Part shown: positions 33,859 to 41,628 of the stretch, one piece after another | Layout: each line of letters starts with the position of its first letter | Position numbering within the stretch: position 1 is the first letter of the stretch | NCBI GenBank assembly: GCA_025997455.1 | Contig: BNUP01000002.1 | Span: forward strand, 1 to 49,026 | Length of the DNA: 49,026 bases | Direction of reading: 5' to 3' | Source of the DNA: Fibrobacterales bacterium | GTDB lineage: Bacteria > Fibrobacterota > Fibrobacteria > Fibrobacterales > Fibrobacteraceae | Program-made: the position numbers and the translations under genes | Notes under the pieces: model-generated | Told to the model about the DNA's origin: nothing | What the model saw: only the letters and a program-made list of their open reading frames with translations | Databases searched by the model: none

Positions 33859-34779
33859 ATGAATTTTGCAATAGTTCTCGGTAATTTTGACGGTTGCCAT
33901 TTGGGGCACATCGCACTGTTTAATGCTCTAAAAAAAGAGGCGGCGGCACGCGGACTTTCACCTCTCGCAATATCATTTGAACCTCACACCCGGCACATAA
34001 TACAAGAGCCCGGCTGCCCCGAACTTTTAACACCCAAAAATGAAAAACGAGATTTAATAGAACAACTCGGCATTCCGCTCGAAATACAGGAATTTAACAA
34101 AGACTTATTCGCAATGACATTCCGTTCATTTGTTGAGGAATACGCAATAAAAAAATTCGGTGCAAAATTGTGGGTGCTCGGCTTAGACCAACGATTCGGC
34201 AGAGGCGGCAAAGGCAGTGTAGAAACTCTGCGGGCATTTTTTCCAAATTTAGAAGTGAGCGAAATTTCCCCCGTTCTCTATCCTTCTAATGTTAGCGGGG
34301 GCGTTCCCCCTGCACTCCTGCCTAAGGGGACACCCCTTAAAAACCCCGAACAGCCTATAAGCGCATCACGCATTCGTGCAGAACTTAAAGACGGTAATAT
34401 TGAAATTGCAAATGCAATGTTAGGACGAAATTATTCCGTCAGCGGAGTAGTTGTTCACGGCTTGGGGCAAGGGCGGCTTCTCGGTTTTCCAACTGCTAAC
34501 TTGGAAATTCCTCAATATAAATTATTGCCGAAAAACGGTGTGTATAAAGGCTTTTTGAAATCTGAAAAATATGATTGCGTTGTGAATATCGGCACTCGTC
34601 CTTCATTCAAAAATCGCTCCGTAGGATTTGAAGCGCATCTTCTGAACTTCAACGGCGACTTATACGGCAAAACTCTTTGTGTAGAACTCACTCACCGCAT
34701 AAGAGATGAAATAAAATTCGATAACATTGAAGGATTAAAGAGGCAGATAAAGAGAGATGTGGAAGGGAGTAAAGAGTAG
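33859..34779 (+). CDS. ribF: Bifunctional riboflavin kinase / FAD synthetase with repeat-derived insert
   Basis: 306 residues from the ATG at 33859 (a TTG at 33850 is in frame). It makes FMN and FAD from riboflavin. FAD synthetase part: GNFDGCHLGH (nucleotidyl transferase HxGH), LGLDQRFGRGGKG, ISASRIR. Riboflavin kinase part from ~195: GVVVHGLGQGRLLGFPTANL, NGVY, VNIGTRPSF. Between 'VSEISPVLY' and 'ISASRIR', where most RibF have a few residues, ~20 extra residues (PSNVSGGVPPALLPKGTPLK) are encoded by two GC-rich palindromes. Confidence 0.95.
   Translation: MNFAIVLGNFDGCHLGHIALFNALKKEAAARGLSPLAISFEPHTRHIIQEPGCPELLTPKNEKRDLIEQLGIPLEIQEFNKDLFAMTFRSFVEEYAIKKFGAKLWVLGLDQRFGRGGKGSVETLRAFFPNLEVSEISPVLYPSNVSGGVPPALLPKGTPLKNPEQPISASRIRAELKDGNIEIANAMLGRNYSVSGVVVHGLGQGRLLGFPTANLEIPQYKLLPKNGVYKGFLKSEKYDCVVNIGTRPSFKNRSVGFEAHLLNFNGDLYGKTLCVELTHRIRDEIKFDNIEGLKRQIKRDVEGSKE
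34297..34338 (+). repeat. Two GC palindromes in frame within ribF
   Basis: GGGGGCGTTCCCCC (34297-34310) and AAGGGGACACCCCTT (34324-34338). Similar G5/C5 hairpins followed by TGCA or CGCTGC occur in non-coding DNA at ~20748-20770 and ~21004-21030. Confidence 0.75.
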
Positions 34780-35026
34780 AGTTTGTAGGGGCGTGGTTTT
34801 TAACCCGCCCGTATCATTGTAGGGGCGTGGCATTGCAAGCGGCGGGTAGGGGCGGCATTTATGCCGCCCAAAAAGTCGTGTATGGAAAAGGGAATTGTAG
34901 GGGCGAATAGTATTCGCCCGCCCGTTTAGCATTGCAAGGAATCGTCATTCTGCACCGTCATACTGTGCGAAGTCGCAGGATGCAGAATCCAGAAAGACTT
35001 GTCATACTCGTGTAGAAGTTACCTCT
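34780..35026. repeat. Gene-free stretch with GTAGGGGCG palindromes
   Basis: Three or four hairpins share GTAGGGGCG...CGCCC ends with different cores: GTGGTTTTTAACC, GGCATTTATGC and AATAGTATT. Then follow GTCATTCTGCACCG, GCAGGATGCAGAATCC and GTCATACTCGTG fragments, also seen near 20852 and 40750-40800. No gene is visible. Confidence 0.75.
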
Positions 35027-35027
35027 C

Positions 35028-35077
35028 TAAAAACTCAAATCTGTGGAATTGAGTTACAAAGAGAGTTTTTAGAGGTT
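35028..35077. repeat. 50-bp dispersed repeat, copy 2 (over the end of the protease gene)
   Basis: Same sequence as 16781-16830 apart from one base. It covers the last two codons and stop of the protease gene. Its AAAAACTC / GAGTTTTT arms could act as a bidirectional 3'-end hairpin. Confidence 0.85.
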
Positions 35078-36901
35078 TCCTATATTTATATTCTTAAACT
35101 CGGTGTAGTTTTTCTTTTGGTAGAGATCCACCAAGCAAAAACCATAAAGATATTTTCCATTGGGTATTTTCTCTTCCTTAATTTCAAGCGGAGCAGCAGT
35201 TGAGGCGGGCATAATCAATGTTTTGCCTTGCCTGTATTCTACCTCACCGCCTGTCGTGTCAAAAACAGCGTAAAGGAATGTGATGGAATCTCCGCTTTCT
35301 ATTTGGACATATCCTTTGTCGGGCATGGTGCCGGTTGCCACTCGCCGTGCTTGTTTTTTTAATTCGCCGGATCTTTTTTTGACATCGTATGAAACAAATA
35401 AGTCCACTCGCTCACCGCTAAGCAAAGCCGGAATAGAATATTGCGTTGTTTTACTGTCGCTGTTTGGCATCTTGTATATAGAGGGAACAATGCCGTTTAT
35501 GGTAAGCCATTGACCATCAAAACTAGTATTGATAGTGAGCGACTGGGTTAGCCTAAATGTATTATTAAAACCAAGTACCAAAGAACTACCATCGCTCTCT
35601 GAAGATAGCAAAACATTATAAATTGTCGGGGTGTTAAGTATTGTTTTTGCGCTTAATTTCAAAATAGAATCATTTTTTTGGATTATATCTATCTTTTTTT
35701 GAGAGCCTTGCAATAATTTATTTGCAAAAGAATCTATCACGCTAATATATGACTTGTTGAAACCGGATTGATTATAGTCGTTCAAATTGCCGGCGATTGT
35801 TTTGTTAAAGTAGGGGAAATAAATAGACAAACCATTTGCGATTATGCTCGTATCCGATTTTTGGGCATAAACTACGGCTTCTTTAATTCGCAGTTTTGCT
35901 GAATCGCACTCCGCGCCACAAAGATTTTCTTTCTTAAAATGATTTAACAAGTCGATGGCATCCACCATGTCTAATCCATTATAAATCAAAGACGGTTTAC
36001 CAAAAACATTCGTCCCCAAACGCGATTTGGATACTTTTTGATACAACGAATCTCCAAATCCATTCCGTTGCAATTTTTCTGAAATTACCCCTATGGCATC
36101 GGCTGCCATAGGAATTTTACTCAAATTCACTAACGACAGAGTGCGTTGCTCTAAGGATTTTTTTTTACCGGCAGAAACAAAAGCATTCACGATTTGCTTC
36201 CCAAGTTTGTCTGTATCTAACCCGGGATTTTTACGAAGCGTGTCGAACAACTGCTGGTAGTTCCAGCCCTCGCCGGGTTCCAATTCTTGGGAGGCGACCA
36301 TGTAATCTGCAAAGGGAGAAACCGCAACGGCAATTTCCATCGCCGACATAAGGCAGGCATCAAAACCGACAAAAGCAAAACGGGTTGAGTCTTTAAGGGC
36401 GCTTTGCAAGCCGCCTCGCAATTCCTTGGCGGTCAGATGATCATCGGGAAACCATTCATCATATCCAAAACCACGCACCGAACCGGCTCCATGGTTCCAA
36501 AAAATAAGCCCATACCGTTCCGCCGGAAATGCCTTCATTGCATAACTTATAAAGTTTGCAAGTGTTAGAGAATCGCCGATGGGTTGTTTTTGCAGACTGA
36601 CATTTTTTTGAAATCCATTTTTTGTGATTTGCACGTATGTGATGGAGTCGTCTTCGATACCCAGGTCGTTTTTCCAATGTTTTGTGCCTCCGGAAAAGAG
36701 GACTGCATTGAACTTATCGTCCAAAGGAACAGATTTCAGCATGTCTTGCAGATTGGCTGTCGCCAACCCATGCCTAGATTCCAAATCAGAGCCGTTCATA
36801 TAAACCAGCAGCGTAAAACTTCCCGGTTCAAACGCCAAGGCGGCACAAACCGAGAACAGCACCCACAGCAAGGTGGCGGCTAACAAGTTATGTCTCTTCA
36901 T
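35069..36901 (-). CDS. Exported clostripain-family (C11) cysteine protease
   Basis: 610 residues from the ATG at 36901, giving signal peptide MKRHNLLAATLLWVLFSVCAALA. The caspase-like C11 domain has the catalytic His in LIFWNHGAG (~residue 139) and Cys in GFDACLMS (~185), preceded by the FTLLVYMNGSDLES strand. C11 enzymes cleave after Arg or Lys and often self-process. The C-terminal ~220 residues are beta-rich with a final 'KKNYTEFKNI' segment. Its start lies inside the last codons of the 1061-aa gene (14-nt overlap), so the two are coupled. Confidence 0.88.
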   Translation of the reverse strand: MKRHNLLAATLLWVLFSVCAALAFEPGSFTLLVYMNGSDLESRHGLATANLQDMLKSVPLDDKFNAVLFSGGTKHWKNDLGIEDDSITYVQITKNGFQKNVSLQKQPIGDSLTLANFISYAMKAFPAERYGLIFWNHGAGSVRGFGYDEWFPDDHLTAKELRGGLQSALKDSTRFAFVGFDACLMSAMEIAVAVSPFADYMVASQELEPGEGWNYQQLFDTLRKNPGLDTDKLGKQIVNAFVSAGKKKSLEQRTLSLVNLSKIPMAADAIGVISEKLQRNGFGDSLYQKVSKSRLGTNVFGKPSLIYNGLDMVDAIDLLNHFKKENLCGAECDSAKLRIKEAVVYAQKSDTSIIANGLSIYFPYFNKTIAGNLNDYNQSGFNKSYISVIDSFANKLLQGSQKKIDIIQKNDSILKLSAKTILNTPTIYNVLLSSESDGSSLVLGFNNTFRLTQSLTINTSFDGQWLTINGIVPSIYKMPNSDSKTTQYSIPALLSGERVDLFVSYDVKKRSGELKKQARRVATGTMPDKGYVQIESGDSITFLYAVFDTTGGEVEYRQGKTLIMPASTAAPLEIKEEKIPNGKYLYGFCLVDLYQKKNYTEFKNINIGNL

Positions 36902-39900
36902 CATCGCTATCACCATCGTCATCTATGTCATCTTCCCTCTGATCGGGATTTCTGAGTGCAAAGATAGACGAGGCTATGATATCAGCAACTTCTTCGTTTT
37001 CGCCCAGCAGGTTCGTGAAATCGTTCGGGAACTTCTTAGCCGTTTGCTCTTCAGGATTGTATTTTGTCAGCAACTTAACAAGGCTGTCGGCCATTTCCCG
37101 GTTTGCTTGTTCCGGGTCATCCGATTGTGGTTCCGGCTGTGCCCTCTTGGCTTGTTTTGCCTTCTCTATGTCGGCTTCCATTTGCTCCATTAGGTTCTTG
37201 GGGCGTTCAATCTCACCGCGCATTATTTTAGATGCTTTTGATTGTGCATATATCCGTGTTGCACTCACAAGATCGCTCACAATTTTTGACATTTCCGGTG
37301 CACGCGATGAGGGGATATTTTCAAGCACTGTATCAAGATTTTTTGAGAATTCCTCATCGAATGCCATAGCCATTTGCATATCGTTGACTTCGTTATCCCT
37401 GTTAAGCCGTACAAGTTCTGCAGCATGCTCACGCCAACCGGAATACTCTTCTCCGTAAGCCTGAAAATGAGCGAGGTTTAGTTCTTGCAGCATGTTGCTA
37501 GTGTTTTCTTCAAGTGCAAGGGCATAGTCGTAGCGCTGGCGTGCCGTGCCAAGATCCTTGCATTTGGAATAGGCAGTTAAACTTTCCAAGTCAATGAAGT
37601 CTTCAGTATCGCTTGACTTTGTAATTTTGTTCTCTTCAAGGTCTTTGCTGGTTTTTGCCGCTTGATCATCAATGCTGCCTCCGACAAAATCATCGATTGA
37701 TTTTTTATCTTTAAGATCTATCTTCCTACCGATAGAGACATCTTTTCCGAGCACAATAAGATCCAAGTTTGCCGCAAATTCTTTTTTTTCGGAATTGAAT
37801 GTTGCACTTATCTCAAACCGTTTGATGGCGAGTATTTGGGTTGCCGCTTCAAGGATGAATGCCGTTGCCTGCAAAACTCCTTGTGCGATAGCACCGCCAA
37901 CGGAAAGTGCTGCCTTGGCAACCTCCAAAACGCCAATTGCTATTCCCATTGAGACATAAATTCCCGCTTTGGCAATTTCATATCCAACTATCTCAAGCCC
38001 CTTGCCGATACGGAAACAAACCCGATACCATCTGGAAGAACGAATTGCAGCACGGCAATCGTCTATGCGCTTGTTGAAATCGTTGATCTGGTTTTGCAAA
38101 GTAAGAACATTGTTCTGTGCGGTAGTAAGGCTTCGCTTGGCAGAATCAATTGCTTGACCCACCTTCCTTGCCGTGTCTCTGATTGCCTGACAAGCCTTTT
38201 TCACGGCTTCCAAAAATCCGGAGGCATCGAAAATTAACTGAAACTCGAATTTAGATGATGAAAAATCGTTGTAATTTGTAGCAAGTTTTATTATCACCTT
38301 AAATCCAAACAATAAAAAATCGACATCTATATGCACCATTTTATCGCGAATCACAACGAGTGCATCCATTCCGAACAAGCCGCAGAGAAAATTAACCTTT
38401 GCGTTAAGGTAAAAATCCAATGTGTTTTTAGTGGCTCTTAAAAAAAGCGTGGCACCGGTACCGGGCTTCACAAGTTGCCCCGCAAGACCTCCATCAATAG
38501 GCTTTTCGGTGAGGGTTTTGCCGGATGCTCCAATAGAAAAGACTGTAAAATTGCCTACTTTTAATTCAATAGGCGCAATTTGCAATAACGCGGTAACGCT
38601 CTCTCCTTTTTCAACAGCAAATAAAAAACGAATTTTCAATTTGAACAAGTCCAAAACACCGCAGATAAAGAATCCCGGACTAATGCTATAGATACCAAGC
38701 GTTGTAGGAGCAGTACAGACAAAAATTTGACAGTTGAGGCTGAGCGCGCCGCTTGAGCCGATATGGTAATGCCGCATCGTCCCTTTGTCTGTCAGAATAT
38801 AGTCATTGTCCATTGGGGTAATTTCGGCATCGCCTATTTGCATTGATTCATCGAGAACCTTGTTTGCCTCGTCCGCCCATTCCTTGACATTCCTTGTGTC
38901 TGTCGGAGACTTGACTTTTGCATTTTGCAAATCGAAGTCTTCGACCGCGATGCAATCCAGTGCATTTAGTGCGGGGCTGTCCACCTCGGCAATCTCTTTG
39001 ATAATGTCTTTTAGCGATGTTCTCCCGTTTTCTTTTTTAGATGTAATCGCCGCAGTAAACAAGTTGATGTTCGGCGGCGGAAAACTGATAGCAAAACCAG
39101 CGAACACAGATAAGTTATCGCTTGTAAGCCGTGCACTCATTCCAAACACCATTCCGGGTTTTGGTATTGTAACCACCCCTATGGAAAGGGACAGGTCTGA
39201 GAAAAACAGTGTATTGTTGAGATATATGCGGGTATTCGGAAGCGAATAAGCCGAAAATTGAAAACTTTGCGGAGACGCAAGCCCTTTCAACCCAAAACCC
39301 AATTCGCTATTATCGCTCATCTTGATTTTTAAAGAACCGCCCACCGAAAACAAAGGATATCCATTTCTATACTCAATATCTAATTTAAAATCATCGATTT
39401 CCAAACCGCTATTTTTAATTTTTGCACAAACAAACGATGCTGCAAACCCGGCTGATCCGCCACCAACCCAAAAATCAAGATTTTTTGTTCCGTCTCCGGT
39501 AAGAACTTGGAGCGTTTTGCCAAAATCGCTTTTCGCGAGGTCAAAACTCCCGCCGACAACCAAATTATAGTTGCTATAACTGTCAGGGGCTGTCAAAAAC
39601 AATTCCTCGGAAATCAAATTTTTGAGCAGAGAATTACTGCCTCCGGCACTTGCCGTTTGTGCTATCAATGTCAATTTATCAATGCAAGCCCAAGTTGCTA
39701 TGTCGGCAACTTTTTTCTCAAAATCGGAACCTTCCTTTAATTTTGGAGTATCAAGGGATACAATAAATCTGGCGCCGCTACCGACCGCTATCCCCGCCAC
39801 TATTCCATTGCCATTGAGCAAAAATGCGACATCGCTGTCTCGGCTTGCGAACAGTGCAGAAAACTTGTTCTTACCAGAGGGTAAAAAACTCGTGAGTTGC

Positions 39901-40073
39901 TTAGTTAAACCGGAATCGACCGTTTTTTCGACAAGATCGCCCACATCTCGGTTGCCGAGCAAAATTTCACCGGATACAAAAGTTTTTCCATCGATGCGAG
40001 CCACAGCCGCCTCGGCAGGAAAACCAAAAATCTCGCCGGAGGCGATGAGCCCTATGTTTGTTTTGCTCGACAA
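36888..40073 (-). CDS. Large protein of unknown function (1061 aa), partner of the clostripain-like protease
   Basis: The TTG at 40073 is chosen because AGGGGG lies 6 nt upstream, directly after the preceding stop; the ORF could extend in frame to 40121. No signal peptide. Residues ~1-480 are beta-rich with repeated 'lkIkm.dnselgfGl' and 'fsvGgsl' strands, recalling DUF6603-like proteins (tentative). About 630-690 is a coiled coil (AKRSLTTAQNNVLTLQNQINDF). About 700-770 is Ala/Gly/Ile-rich and could be membrane-active (AKAGIYVSMGIAIGVLEVAK). The rest is charged and helical, ending in DDIDDDGDSDDEET. The operon also holds a 156-aa protein and the protease. Confidence 0.75.
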   Translation of the reverse strand: MSSKTNIGLIASGEIFGFPAEAAVARIDGKTFVSGEILLGNRDVGDLVEKTVDSGLTKQLTSFLPSGKNKFSALFASRDSDVAFLLNGNGIVAGIAVGSGARFIVSLDTPKLKEGSDFEKKVADIATWACIDKLTLIAQTASAGGSNSLLKNLISEELFLTAPDSYSNYNLVVGGSFDLAKSDFGKTLQVLTGDGTKNLDFWVGGGSAGFAASFVCAKIKNSGLEIDDFKLDIEYRNGYPLFSVGGSLKIKMSDNSELGFGLKGLASPQSFQFSAYSLPNTRIYLNNTLFFSDLSLSIGVVTIPKPGMVFGMSARLTSDNLSVFAGFAISFPPPNINLFTAAITSKKENGRTSLKDIIKEIAEVDSPALNALDCIAVEDFDLQNAKVKSPTDTRNVKEWADEANKVLDESMQIGDAEITPMDNDYILTDKGTMRHYHIGSSGALSLNCQIFVCTAPTTLGIYSISPGFFICGVLDLFKLKIRFLFAVEKGESVTALLQIAPIELKVGNFTVFSIGASGKTLTEKPIDGGLAGQLVKPGTGATLFLRATKNTLDFYLNAKVNFLCGLFGMDALVVIRDKMVHIDVDFLLFGFKVIIKLATNYNDFSSSKFEFQLIFDASGFLEAVKKACQAIRDTARKVGQAIDSAKRSLTTAQNNVLTLQNQINDFNKRIDDCRAAIRSSRWYRVCFRIGKGLEIVGYEIAKAGIYVSMGIAIGVLEVAKAALSVGGAIAQGVLQATAFILEAATQILAIKRFEISATFNSEKKEFAANLDLIVLGKDVSIGRKIDLKDKKSIDDFVGGSIDDQAAKTSKDLEENKITKSSDTEDFIDLESLTAYSKCKDLGTARQRYDYALALEENTSNMLQELNLAHFQAYGEEYSGWREHAAELVRLNRDNEVNDMQMAMAFDEEFSKNLDTVLENIPSSRAPEMSKIVSDLVSATRIYAQSKASKIMRGEIERPKNLMEQMEADIEKAKQAKRAQPEPQSDDPEQANREMADSLVKLLTKYNPEEQTAKKFPNDFTNLLGENEEVADIIASSIFALRNPDQREDDIDDDGDSDDEET

Positions 40074-40083
40074 TGTATACCCC

Positions 40084-40554
40084 CTATTCCGGCAACAGGT
40101 TTGCGATGGAACCAAAGCCAAGTTGGTTTAAAATAGGCTGACGCTCCGTGTTCCACACGGCAACGCTCAAAGAATTGAGTTTAAAAAACCCAAGATCCGG
40201 CAAAGCCTTGTCAGTATCCACGCGCAAGGCGAGTGCGTATTCCTTCACATTTTTATTGGGATCCGTATTACCCGTCTCAATGTACAGGAACGCCGACTTG
40301 AGTTGAAACTTTAGTTCGCCCGGATTGATATTTTTTACATTATCTAGGCTGTTGGTAATGCCACTGCCATCCTTCCAACCGAAAGCAGATTTAAAATCCT
40401 CCACTATCTCATCCAAAGTCACAGATTTTTGTGACTCAATGTCGGTAGGGAGCACGAGGGCTTTGTTTACATCGCCGTTTTTTTCAAAAACGGCGTTCAA
40501 GGGCGTACCCAAAAGGGTGATTTCTGCGCCTAACGCAAAGTTTGTATCTGCCAT
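40084..40554 (-). CDS. 156-aa protein, first gene of the protease operon
   Basis: 156 residues with Shine-Dalgarno AAGGAG 6 nt before the ATG. No signal peptide. Strand-rich opening (FALGAEITLLGTPL), an acidic middle helix (LDEIVEDFKSAFGWKDG) and an end (AVWNTERQPILNQLGFGSIANLLPE). It separates from the 1061-aa gene by 10 nt. The beta-hairpin phrases (FQLKSAFLYIETG, YALALRV) resemble those of the larger protein, so it may be a subunit of the same assembly. A TATATTTA promoter box lies ~63 nt upstream. Confidence 0.7.
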   Translation of the reverse strand: MADTNFALGAEITLLGTPLNAVFEKNGDVNKALVLPTDIESQKSVTLDEIVEDFKSAFGWKDGSGITNSLDNVKNINPGELKFQLKSAFLYIETGNTDPNKNVKEYALALRVDTDKALPDLGFFKLNSLSVAVWNTERQPILNQLGFGSIANLLPE

Positions 40555-40616
40555 AAAAACTCCTTAACAGTTACTTCTAAAGGTTCTTTCTCAAAAGAAG
40601 TGGGTTAAACATACAG

Positions 40617-40624
40617 TAAATATA
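40617..40624 (-). promoter_or_regulatory. Promoter -10 box of the protease operon
   Basis: TATATTTA on the minus strand within an AT-rich run. It is the same TATATTTA context as the rplU and Ala-rich lipoprotein promoters. The leader of ~55 nt carries a Shine-Dalgarno. Confidence 0.45.
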
Positions 40625-40646
40625 TATACATATAATCAAAAGCGGT

Positions 40647-40736
40647 CTATTTTTTTTCCAAATTCCATTTTTTCTTTAATTCCTCAATAATAGCATCTGT
40701 AATTTTGCCTTCAAATACTCGACCGCCATCGTGCAT
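40647..40736 (-). pseudogene. Remnant of a small gene (29 codons) downstream of the DUF3990 gene
   Basis: The minus-strand frame MHDGGRVFEGKITDAIIEEL... ends in KKKWNLEKK and reads like the C-terminal end of a protein. Directly upstream, a GGATTCTGCG/GCAGGATGACG repeat cluster (40738-40800) separates it from the DUF3990 gene. It may be the surviving tail of a third cassette member, or a genuine small gene. Confidence 0.3.
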
Positions 40737-40821
40737 TCTTTGGATTCTGCGTCCTGCATCCTGCAACTTCGTGCAGGATGACGAGTGCAGAATGACGGTT
40801 ATGGTTCGTGCATTTTTATTT

Positions 40822-41310
40822 TTACAGCAATTTAATATCTAAAAGTTTAAGATTTTTCAAAGCAAGTTCGGTTTTTATGCAAACCTGATCTTCGCTTTCT
40901 TTTTTGAGCAATTCTATTAAGTCTTCGCCAATGGTTTCTACATCCGACTCATTTTTGCGGCGTGCCAAAATGTATTTTGATAAATACTCATTATTTATTC
41001 CCAATTCATCAACTACTTTACCCCAAATAATATCATAATCCGCAGTATTTTTGGAGTAAACTATTTCCAACCACTCCTTATTCACATATTCGCCGTTAAA
41101 ATTTTGAATTTTCAAACCGCTTAAATCGACTTCAAATGTCATAATGCGCGGAATATCTGTTGCGGGACTCTTCATTAAGTATGTCGCCTTGTGTTTTGCA
41201 ACATCGTAATCTGTAGATAAATAAAAGCCTTTGCCAAATTCATTGTAGGAATTGTCAATTGACAAATCCACTTCTTTAAATTCCGCAGTCGTTCCGTGAT
41301 ATAGCAACAT
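40822..41310 (-). CDS. DUF3990 protein (ADP-ribosyltransferase-like)
   Basis: 162 residues from the ATG at 41310; the frame upstream is repeat DNA. The N-terminus LLYHGTTAEFKEVDLS...FGKGFYLSTDYDVAKHKATY matches DUF3990, whose Y-H-G-T and G-K-G-F-Y segments resemble the NAD-binding strands of ADP-ribosyltransferases. Members are often found in small cassettes with DUF3791 proteins; no DUF3791 gene is intact here. It starts 7 nt after a TACCTT box, with no Shine-Dalgarno. Confidence 0.82.
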   Translation of the reverse strand: MLLYHGTTAEFKEVDLSIDNSYNEFGKGFYLSTDYDVAKHKATYLMKSPATDIPRIMTFEVDLSGLKIQNFNGEYVNKEWLEIVYSKNTADYDIIWGKVVDELGINNEYLSKYILARRKNESDVETIGEDLIELLKKESEDQVCIKTELALKNLKLLDIKLL

Positions 41311-41317
41311 AGCGGGG

Positions 41318-41323
41318 AAGGTA
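41318..41323 (-). promoter_or_regulatory. -10-like box TACCTT, leaderless start of the DUF3990 gene
   Basis: On the minus strand TACCTT, then 7 nt (CCCCGCT), then the ATG at 41310. Confidence 0.5.
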
Positions 41324-41458
41324 GAAATTTTGGGGTATGGGGTGTGGCGTGTGGGGTGTGGAGAACTCGGCGGTGCAGAAGTTGAAAGTGAAAAGAGTAA
41401 AGTGTAAAGTTGGGAAGAACTCGGGCGGTGCAGGCGGGGAGATGGTAGAAGGTTCTTC

Positions 41459-41534
41459 GTCATTCCCGCGAAGGCGGGACACCAAGCCGATAGGCGACTG
41501 GACAGACTAATTTATTTATTTTTTCTGTCAATCT
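41459..41534 (+). repeat. Dispersed GTCATTCCCGC repeat, copy 2
   Basis: Direct-orientation partner of 20887-20967. Identity is continuous through CACCAAGCCGATAGGCGACT and the following TTTATTTATT tract. Confidence 0.85.
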
Positions 41535-41628
41535 AAAACAATAATGACACAAAAGGGAGGACTCTTTAACAAGCGAGCACGGTGTGTTGCTTCGCCTACG
41601 GCTCGCTGGTGACGGAACGCTCCAAATA

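Larger units (their letters stand above)
41311..41628. repeat. Gene-free region: composite heptamer module plus GTCATTCCCGC repeat
   Basis: 318 nt. The TACCTT box (41318-41323, minus) is followed by GGGTATG/GGGTGTG heptamers, ACTCGGCGGTGCA, GAAAGTGAAAAG/AGTAAAG units, a second CTCGGGCGGTGCA block, then the repeat 41459-41534 shared with 20887-20967, and GCGAGCACGGTGTG. No gene is visible. Confidence 0.8.

Noticed and set aside
40071..40121. Frameshift joining the 156-aa and 1061-aa frames into one gene
   Set aside because: The 156-aa frame ends normally and the larger frame has AGGGGG 6 nt before TTG at 40073, so two adjacent genes explain the data without an error.
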